The notes below the pieces were generated by a model. The model worked only from the letters and a program-made list of their open reading frames with translations. It did not search any database and was not told the DNA's origin. The translations under genes were made by a program, and so were the position numbers. A DNA stretch of 64,000 nucleotides from Zeaxanthinibacter sp. PT1 (lineage in GTDB: Bacteria > Bacteroidota > Bacteroidia > Flavobacteriales > Flavobacteriaceae), in assembly GCF_028464225.1 (NCBI RefSeq), contig NZ_JAQPCN010000001.1, forward strand, positions 1 to 64,000. Reading direction: 5' to 3'. How positions within the stretch are numbered: position 1 is the first letter of the stretch; every line of letters begins with the position of its first letter. This document shows positions 58,639 through 64,000 of this stretch, piece after piece.

Positions 58639-60102
58639 TTATTTTTGTAATTCGGTCAGCATATCCCTGACTTTCTTAAAATCATCGAAATCTACCCGCT
58701 TACCCTTGGTTTCCTGGTAGGTTTCGTGGCCTTTCCCGGCAATCAGGATAATGTCCTGTTCACTGGCCATTTTACAAGCCGTTTTAATGGCTTGTTCCCG
58801 GCTCTCAATAGCAAGGACCTTCCTTGTATTCTGTGGCTCTACGCCCGCTTCCATGTCTTCTATGATCTTAGATGGATCTTCTGACCGGGGATTGTCAGAG
58901 GTAAAGATGACCTGCGTACTTAATTCAGTAGCGATATGACCCATAACCGGACGCTTCGACTTGTCACGATCACCACCGCACCCCACTACGGTAATGACGT
59001 TTTCATTTCCAGTCCTCAATGCATTGATAGTTATCAATACATTTTTAAGTGCATCCGGTGTATGGGCATAATCAACTATCGCTGTAATTTTCTTGTCGGA
59101 TATAAAATACTGGAACCTTCCGTCTACAGTTTCCAGTTCACTGATCAATCTCAAGATCTCAAGGGTTTCCAGCCCCAGCAACTCTGCCGCTGCATAGATG
59201 GCCAATACATTATAGGCATTAAAATGACCGATTAACCTGGTCCAGAATTCGTTCTCCCCTATCTTCAATAATTGGCCACTGAATTGATTTTCCAGGATCT
59301 GCGCCCTGAAATCAGCATAGGTCTTTAAAGCGTAGGTGAATTTCCTCGCCTTCGTATTCTGCAACATGACATATCCGTTCTTATCATCTATGTTTGATAA
59401 GGCAAAGGCCGTTTTAGGTAAATTGTCAAAAAGTAATTTCTTGGTATCCCGGTAGGCCGCGAATGTCTCGTGGTAATCCAGGTGATCATGAGACAAATTG
59501 GTGAAGATGGCACCCTCAAAATAGAGCCCTTCTGTTCTCTTCTGTGCGATCCCGTGGGAACTAACCTCCATAAAACAGAATTCCACCCCTTCTTCACTCA
59601 TCAGCGCCAGGTGCTTATTGATCACCATTGCATCAGGTGTAGTATGCCGGGTGGCGTATTCTTTGTCACCTACCATTATTTTTATGGTAGAAATCAGGCC
59701 GACTTTATAACCGGCCTTTCTGAAGAGTTGGTAGAGAAGACTGCTGACGGTGGTTTTACCATTGGTTCCCGTTACCCCAACTAATTTCAGGTTGCGGGAA
59801 GGGTTGCCATAGTAATTTGCCGCCATTACCGCCAGGGCAGATTGGGCATTGTCTACCTGTATATATGTCACCTCGTTGACCAGTTCCTCGGGGATTTCCT
59901 CGCAAACCACAGTATTTGCGCCCGACTTGACAGCCGAATCAATGTACTGATGTCCGTCGGTCTGTGTACCACGGGTAGCCACGAACACATCATCCATACC
60001 TACGTCCCTACTGTCAAAACAAATGGTGTTCACCATTTTAGCCGTAGAACCGGTCACTGCCGCGAGGCGTACACCATATAGTATGTCCTTTAATGACTTC
60101 AT
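58639..60102 (-). CDS. murE: UDP-N-acetylmuramoyl-tripeptide synthetase (meso-DAP adding)
   Basis: A 487-residue ligase that adds the third amino acid. The ATP loop is 'LVGVTGTNGKTTVSSLLYQ', followed by 'RHTTPDAM', 'EVSSHGIAQKR' and 'AIVDYAHTPDALKNVL'. The amino acid specificity motif reads 'DNPRSEDP', the meso-diaminopimelate type, so the wall should be of the DAP type. It overlaps the end of ftsI by four bases. Standard length. Confidence 0.97.
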   Translation of the reverse strand: MKSLKDILYGVRLAAVTGSTAKMVNTICFDSRDVGMDDVFVATRGTQTDGHQYIDSAVKSGANTVVCEEIPEELVNEVTYIQVDNAQSALAVMAANYYGNPSRNLKLVGVTGTNGKTTVSSLLYQLFRKAGYKVGLISTIKIMVGDKEYATRHTTPDAMVINKHLALMSEEGVEFCFMEVSSHGIAQKRTEGLYFEGAIFTNLSHDHLDYHETFAAYRDTKKLLFDNLPKTAFALSNIDDKNGYVMLQNTKARKFTYALKTYADFRAQILENQFSGQLLKIGENEFWTRLIGHFNAYNVLAIYAAAELLGLETLEILRLISELETVDGRFQYFISDKKITAIVDYAHTPDALKNVLITINALRTGNENVITVVGCGGDRDKSKRPVMGHIATELSTQVIFTSDNPRSEDPSKIIEDMEAGVEPQNTRKVLAIESREQAIKTACKMASEQDIILIAGKGHETYQETKGKRVDFDDFKKVRDMLTELQK

Positions 60103-62105
60103 GAAAGTTCTAACACAATTTTTTTAACATTTTTCAGATCGGTCCCCTTATTGACCGATTGTCTTCTCACCTTTCCATTTCCTCTTACTTCTACTTCAAG
60201 TCCGAGGTTCTCCAAAATAGAAATAGCATCCATCCCGCTCATCCCCTTTACATCAGGAACATGACTGTACTGCTTCTGTACCTGGGCATAATATTGCTCG
60301 TATTCCTTCTCCAGTTCTTCACTATTGGGCTGCAGTGATTCTACTTCATCCACCATAGGATTATTGGCATAAATCTTCTGGGCAACGGATTTAAACACAG
60401 GCCCCGAAACATCGGCCCCGTAGTACCCCACGCTTTTATCGGGTTCATGAATGACCACTATACAGGAGTATTTCGGGTTTTCAACAGGGAAAAATCCGGC
60501 GAATGTGGAGATATATTTTAGCTTGTCCGGGTCCTTAGAAACATAATTTTTCTGAGCCGTCCCTGTTTTTCCGGCCATGGAGAACTGCGGGGAATACAAG
60601 CCATGACCCGTACCGTGTTTTTCGGATACTACGTTACTCAGCAGCTGCTTAACCTTGGCAGCCGTTTCCGGGGAACAGATCGCAGGGTTCAGTACCTCTT
60701 TTTCAAACACCTCTATAGGTTGGTCCCACTCCCGTACTTCTTTGATCAATCTTGGCCTAAGCAGCTCCCCGCCATTGGCAATAGCATTGTAGAAGGCCAG
60801 GGTCTGCAATGGAGTAAGTGAGACCTCGTAACCATGAGACATCCAGGCCAGGGAGATCCCTGACCACCCCTTATCGCCAGGCATACGAATCACCGGTTCA
60901 CCCTCACCCTTTATGGGGAGTCCCAGCTTCTCGTGCAAGCCCATACTGCGCAAGCGCTTAACATAAGCTTCAGGATTATCTTTGTAGCCGTAGTGTACCA
61001 TTTTGGCAAAGGCCGTATTGGAAGACACTTCAAATGCCTTCCCCATGCTGATCTTGCCATAGCCCCCATGCTTGGAATCTCTTACTGTACGATCAAAGAT
61101 CCTCCACCGACCCTTCTCGGTATCAATCACGGTGCTTGTATCAACCACCCCATCTTCCAGGGCCGCTACAAGCGACATTAATTTAAAAGTTGACCCGGGT
61201 TCGTGAGATTCGCCAATAGCGTAATTCAATCGCTCGTAATAGTTACCGTCAGTGGTACGCCCAAGGTTAGAAATTGCTTTGATCTCGCCTGTTTCGGTCT
61301 CCATCACAATGACAGAACCGTGTTCTGCCTTATATTTTTCTAATTGGAACAGCAAGGCATGATGAGCGATATCCTGTATGTTAATATCGATAGTAGACAC
61401 TACATCATAACCGTCTTTAGGCTCCACCAGGTTATCAAATCCGATGGGTTTCCACTGTCCTTTAGCGATCTTCTGCTTCATTCTTTTCCCCTCAACTCCC
61501 CTGAGGTATTGTCCAAAAGCACCTTCAAGTCCCACCCTGGTAGCATAACCATTCTCATCAAACCTTTCATATCCCACGCTCCGCTCGGCGATCTTCCCTA
61601 ATGGGTGTTCGCGAACGGTCTTCTGCTCTACGATCACACCCCCTTTATAAGGCCCCATGTTAAATAGCGGGAATTCCCGAAGCTCCATATACTCCGAATA
61701 ATCCAGGTTCCGGGCTATGAGCGCATAACGATTCTTGTTGATCTTAGCCTTTCGGAGTTGCTGCTCGTAATGCGCAGAAGGCTTACCCAGGAGACCGGAC
61801 AGTGCTTTTGAAAGTGGTTTTACCTGTTCCTCAAAATCTGCATCCTTGACAGTGACCGCATCAAAACGAATGGTATAACGGGATACAGAGGTAGCCAGCA
61901 AACTACCATCATCGGAATAAAGATTACCACGGTTAGGCGCAATAGTGAACATCTTCTCCGTCCTCTGCATGGCAAGATCGCGGTATTTATCACCGTCTAC
62001 CATCTGTATGGTAACCAGTTTAAATACCACGGCGAAGGCAAACAGGAAAAGACTTCCCGCCACCAGGTATAAACGATTTAATATGTTCTTCTCCGTAACG
62101 GCCAT
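60099..62105 (-). CDS. ftsI: Septal transpeptidase FtsI (PBP3-like) with C-terminal PASTA domain
   Basis: A 668-residue class B penicillin-binding protein: one N-terminal membrane helix (LYLVAGSLFLFAFAVVFKL), a dimerisation domain ('APNRGNLYSDDGSLLATS', 'EHPLGKIAERSVGYER'), and a transpeptidase domain with SxxK 'EPGSTFKLMS', SxN 'SSNTAFAKM' and KTG 'AGKTGTAQK'. Residues from about 610 to 668 form one PASTA domain ('VPDVKGMSGMDAISILENLGLEVEVRGNG' in parts). It cross-links septal wall with FtsW. It starts directly after the FtsL-like gene. Confidence 0.96.
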   Translation of the reverse strand: MAVTEKNILNRLYLVAGSLFLFAFAVVFKLVTIQMVDGDKYRDLAMQRTEKMFTIAPNRGNLYSDDGSLLATSVSRYTIRFDAVTVKDADFEEQVKPLSKALSGLLGKPSAHYEQQLRKAKINKNRYALIARNLDYSEYMELREFPLFNMGPYKGGVIVEQKTVREHPLGKIAERSVGYERFDENGYATRVGLEGAFGQYLRGVEGKRMKQKIAKGQWKPIGFDNLVEPKDGYDVVSTIDINIQDIAHHALLFQLEKYKAEHGSVIVMETETGEIKAISNLGRTTDGNYYERLNYAIGESHEPGSTFKLMSLVAALEDGVVDTSTVIDTEKGRWRIFDRTVRDSKHGGYGKISMGKAFEVSSNTAFAKMVHYGYKDNPEAYVKRLRSMGLHEKLGLPIKGEGEPVIRMPGDKGWSGISLAWMSHGYEVSLTPLQTLAFYNAIANGGELLRPRLIKEVREWDQPIEVFEKEVLNPAICSPETAAKVKQLLSNVVSEKHGTGHGLYSPQFSMAGKTGTAQKNYVSKDPDKLKYISTFAGFFPVENPKYSCIVVIHEPDKSVGYYGADVSGPVFKSVAQKIYANNPMVDEVESLQPNSEELEKEYEQYYAQVQKQYSHVPDVKGMSGMDAISILENLGLEVEVRGNGKVRRQSVNKGTDLKNVKKIVLELS

Positions 62106-62426
62106 CTAGCTTTTTTTAGCTTTTACCTTGATCTTTTTAGGTGGATTCTCCGAAGGCAGTAATCCATCATCTTTAACGGTTTCGCGTATAGTCGATTCCA
62201 ATTTCAGTTTCTGTACATCAGAGCGCATGTCTACGAATTGGCTCCTCAACTCTTTAACCTCCTCGTTCAGGGCGGCTACTTTATGCACCTTTCGGTCTGC
62301 ACTGTGAGCACTGGCGATCATCACCGTGGCCAGGAAAGAAGTGAAAATGATAAAGGTCCAGTTCTTGGGCGCGTCACTGCTGATCAGGAATTTCCCTCTT
62401 AGAATATCTACGATCCCCTTTTTCAT
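62106..62426 (-). CDS. ftsL: FtsL-like division protein
   Basis: A 106-residue bitopic protein: a cytoplasmic start with 'ILRGKFLIS', one membrane helix (WTFIIFTSFLATVMIASA), then a heptad-rich coiled coil ('KVAALNEEVKELRSQFVDMRSDVQKLKLES' in parts) and a very basic end (KKIKVKAKKS). Sequence identity in this family is low; the call rests on topology and its place between rsmH and ftsI. It would form the FtsQLB scaffold with FtsQ. No gap separates it from ftsI. The 77-bp gap before it holds an imperfect hairpin (62461-62490). Confidence 0.88.
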   Translation of the reverse strand: MKKGIVDILRGKFLISSDAPKNWTFIIFTSFLATVMIASAHSADRKVHKVAALNEEVKELRSQFVDMRSDVQKLKLESTIRETVKDDGLLPSENPPKKIKVKAKKS

Positions 62427-62503
62427 GCTTGGCTATTCTTTACTGTTAAATGTTATGCAGCGGGCTTCCTTATATATTAAGGTATACCCGTTGCCCAGGC
62501 TGA

Positions 62504-63406
62504 CTATATTTTTTCAGCGATCCGGAGTTTAGCACTCCTTGCGCGACTATTCTTCTTAATCTCTTCGGCGGTGGGCACAATTAATCCTCCCACCTTTTTC
62601 ATAGGAACGCTGATGTTCCCGTAAAAATCCTTTTCTGCCTCTCCTTCAAATTTCCCGGTTCGGATAAATCGTTTCACCAGCCTGTCTTCCAGGGAATGGT
62701 AACTGATCACCGACAACCTTCCACGATCTACCAGTAGCTCCGGGCATTGAAGCAAAAACTCGCGGATCACTGCAATTTCCTGGTTTACCTCTATCCGGAT
62801 GGCCTGGTAAACCTGCGCCAGTATTTTATGTTCCTTATGCGCCGGCAAGAATCGTTTTAAAACTTCCTTCAAAGCTGCCGTGGTCTTAATCGGCCCATTT
62901 TCCCTTGCTGTAACAATCGCCTTTGCCATCGCCCCGGCATTACGCAATTCACCGTATTGGAAAAGCACATCCCTGAGATCACTTTCATCGTATTCATTGA
63001 TCACTTCATAAGCAGACAAGGAGCTACGCTTGCTCATTCTCATATCCAGGTCTGCATCAAAACGGGTAGAAAATCCGCGTTCCGGGATATCGAACTGGTG
63101 AGACGAGACTCCAAAATCTGCCAGGATCCCATTCACCTGCCGCACTCCGTAAAATTTCAGGAACTGCCTTATGTGCCTGAAATTCTCATTGATCAGGGTA
63201 AAACGCTCATCATCTATCTTATTCTGCAGCGCATCTTCATCCTGGTCAAAGGCATAAAGCCGACCCTCAGGCCCCAACCTTTTTAATATTTCACGGGAAT
63301 GCCCACCGCCTCCAAACGTGACATCCACATAGACGCCAGCAGGAACGATATCCAGGCCGTCTACAGACGCCTCTAGCAAAACCGGATTATGATAATTCAT
63401 CTCCAT
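62504..63406 (-). CDS. rsmH: 16S rRNA (cytosine-N4)-methyltransferase RsmH
   Basis: About 300 residues; possible starts are GTG 63412, ATG 63406 and ATG 63400, all overlapping the mraZ end. It methylates N4 of C1402 in 16S rRNA. 'YHNPVLLEASVDGL', the SAM loop 'YVDVTFGGGGHSREIL', 'NGILADFGVSSHQFD', 'RGFSTRFDADLDMRMS', 'VYQAIRIEVNQEI' and 'SVISYHSLEDRLVKRFI' are all standard. The end 'NSRARSAKLRIAEKI' is the usual family C-terminus. Confidence 0.96.
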   Translation of the reverse strand: MEMNYHNPVLLEASVDGLDIVPAGVYVDVTFGGGGHSREILKRLGPEGRLYAFDQDEDALQNKIDDERFTLINENFRHIRQFLKFYGVRQVNGILADFGVSSHQFDIPERGFSTRFDADLDMRMSKRSSLSAYEVINEYDESDLRDVLFQYGELRNAGAMAKAIVTARENGPIKTTAALKEVLKRFLPAHKEHKILAQVYQAIRIEVNQEIAVIREFLLQCPELLVDRGRLSVISYHSLEDRLVKRFIRTGKFEGEAEKDFYGNISVPMKKVGGLIVPTAEEIKKNSRARSAKLRIAEKI

Positions 63407-63851
63407 CGTCACCCATTACTTCTTCGGCCAGGTCCGCAAAATCCTCTGCAGTCTCCTCAATGACCTTTTCATAACTATCTTTGTCCCAAATCTCGATGAT
63501 ATTGATCGCCGAACTCAGAACAACCTCTTTTTCTATCCCCGCAATAGACACCAGGTTCTTCGGGATCAATAATCTCCCGGTGGCATCAATTTCTACCGGT
63601 TTAACCCCGGCAGAAAACCTGCGGATGAAATCATTGTTCTTTTTCTTGAACCGGTTCTTCTTGTTCATTTTCTGCATGAGCTTCTGCCACTCTTCCATCG
63701 GGTAGAGCTCCAGACATGGATGAAAAACGGATCTTTTGATGACAAACCCCTGGTTGATCAGTGGGGCCAATTGATTTTTAAGGGTGACAGGAATCATGAC
63801 ACGCCCCTTAGCATCGGCTTTACACTCATATGTCCCTATAAATCCTATCAC
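63387..63851 (-). CDS. mraZ: Transcriptional regulator MraZ
   Basis: A 154-residue protein with two AbrB-like swapped-hairpin halves: 'GTYECKADAKGRVMIPVTLK' near the start and 'VEIDATGRLLIPKNLVSIAGI' near residue 85. Rings of MraZ bind direct repeats in front of their own gene and repress the dcw cluster. The GTG at 63851 gives 'VIGFIGTYEC', the family N-terminus; the frame runs to GTG 63914, but that extension covers the -7 box and the operator, so 63851 is preferred. The C-terminus is acidic (AEEVMGDDGDELS). It overlaps rsmH by 20 bases. Confidence 0.93.
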   Translation of the reverse strand: MIGFIGTYECKADAKGRVMIPVTLKNQLAPLINQGFVIKRSVFHPCLELYPMEEWQKLMQKMNKKNRFKKKNNDFIRRFSAGVKPVEIDATGRLLIPKNLVSIAGIEKEVVLSSAINIIEIWDKDSYEKVIEETAEDFADLAEEVMGDDGDELS

Positions 63852-63880
63852 TGAAATGGTTGGTTTACTCTTTATTAACT

Positions 63881-63888
63881 CAAAAATA
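63881..63888 (-). promoter_or_regulatory. -7 box of the dcw operon
   Basis: CAAAAATA on the plus strand, i.e. TATTTTTG on the minus strand, an exact TAnnTTTG match 30-37 bases before the mraZ start and just downstream of the MraZ operator. The operator takes the place where a -33 element would lie. Confidence 0.55.
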
Positions 63889-63897
63889 TAAAAATTA

Positions 63898-63924
63898 TTA
63901 CCACAATTTACCACTTATTACCAC
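63898..63924 (-). promoter_or_regulatory. MraZ operator: three TTACCAC repeats at 10-bp spacing
   Basis: TTACCAC occurs at 63898-63904, 63908-63914 and 63918-63924, exactly 10 bp apart; on the minus strand this is GTGGTAA three times. The layout is that of known MraZ boxes (three or four GTGG/TGGG repeats at one helical turn, upstream of mraZ). It lies 47-73 bases before the mraZ start codon and immediately upstream of the -7 box, so bound MraZ would block RNA polymerase. Confidence 0.85.
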
Positions 63925-63969
63925 TTTGTTGATAAATTTATCCCTCGCGCGAAGCTCCCTTCGTGAAAA

Positions 63970-63991
63970 TCCACCTGAGAAAGTAGGTGGA
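63970..63991. other. Short inverted repeat upstream of mraZ
   Basis: TCCACCT - gagaaagt - AGGTGGA, a 7-bp stem, near the window's end. It could be the terminator of a gene beyond the edge or a regulatory site; the context is cut off. Confidence 0.3.
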
Positions 63992-64000
63992 GAACTCTGA

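Noticed and set aside
63852-63914. Upstream extension of mraZ to GTG 63914
   Set aside because: It would place the -7 box and two of the three MraZ repeats inside the coding sequence; the family N-terminus begins at GTG 63851.

Overview
The window comes from a member of the Bacteroidota, almost certainly a flavobacterium (Flavobacteriaceae). The reasons are a complete Na+-NQR operon with ApbE beside it, type IX secretion parts (PorT and the Plug/DUF5103 protein), two proteins with gliding/T9SS-type C-terminal domains, a short primary sigma factor without region 1.1, an AccD without its zinc ribbon, and repeated copies of the Bacteroidota -7 promoter box TAnnTTTG just upstream of genes. GC content is moderate, and nearly all of the window is dense housekeeping sequence.

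Layout. 1-7145: two tandem gene pairs, each a long stalk-like surface protein followed by a secreted protein with a CHU_C-like C-terminus; the second stalk is a giant collagen-like protein of about 340 Gly-X-Y triplets. 7260-9133: M15 and M48 peptidases and a 55-residue membrane protein. 9379-12567: gpmI, map and a methyltransferase. 12562-20142 (minus strand): apbE, a 118-residue conserved-looking unknown, and nqrF-E-D-C-B-A. 20295-28135: T9SS Plug, DUF3667 protein, apaG, pruA, rsmG (minus), a fatty acid desaturase and an aminotransferase. 28163-31004 (minus): trkH and trkA. 31234-38922: ubiE, porT, an rRNA/tRNA methyltransferase (minus), a BamA/TamA-like lipoprotein, fbaA, accD and a lipoprotein (minus). 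39091-46194: rpsO, pnp, rpoD, rpe, ypdA and an aldehyde dehydrogenase.

46195-47640 is the one gene-free stretch. It holds a 361-bp tandem duplication built from four copies of a 60-nt hairpin element, then a 138-bp tandem repeat that abuts a tRNA-Arg(TCG) gene. 47837-63851 (minus) is yqeY and the whole division/cell wall (dcw) cluster, mraZ-rsmH-ftsL-ftsI-murE-mraY-murD-ftsW-murG-murC-ftsQ-ftsA-ftsZ, with a three-copy MraZ operator in front of mraZ.

How it fits together. NQR makes the sodium gradient, ApbE attaches its FMN groups, and UbiE makes the menaquinone that NQR reduces. PorT and Plug belong to the secretion machine that probably exports the CHU_C proteins at the left end. The least explained material is the duplicated stalk-plus-CHU_C module, the 118-residue gene between nqrF and apbE, and the nested repeats at 46.2-47.6 kb. 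All function calls are by eye from the sequence; no database search was run.
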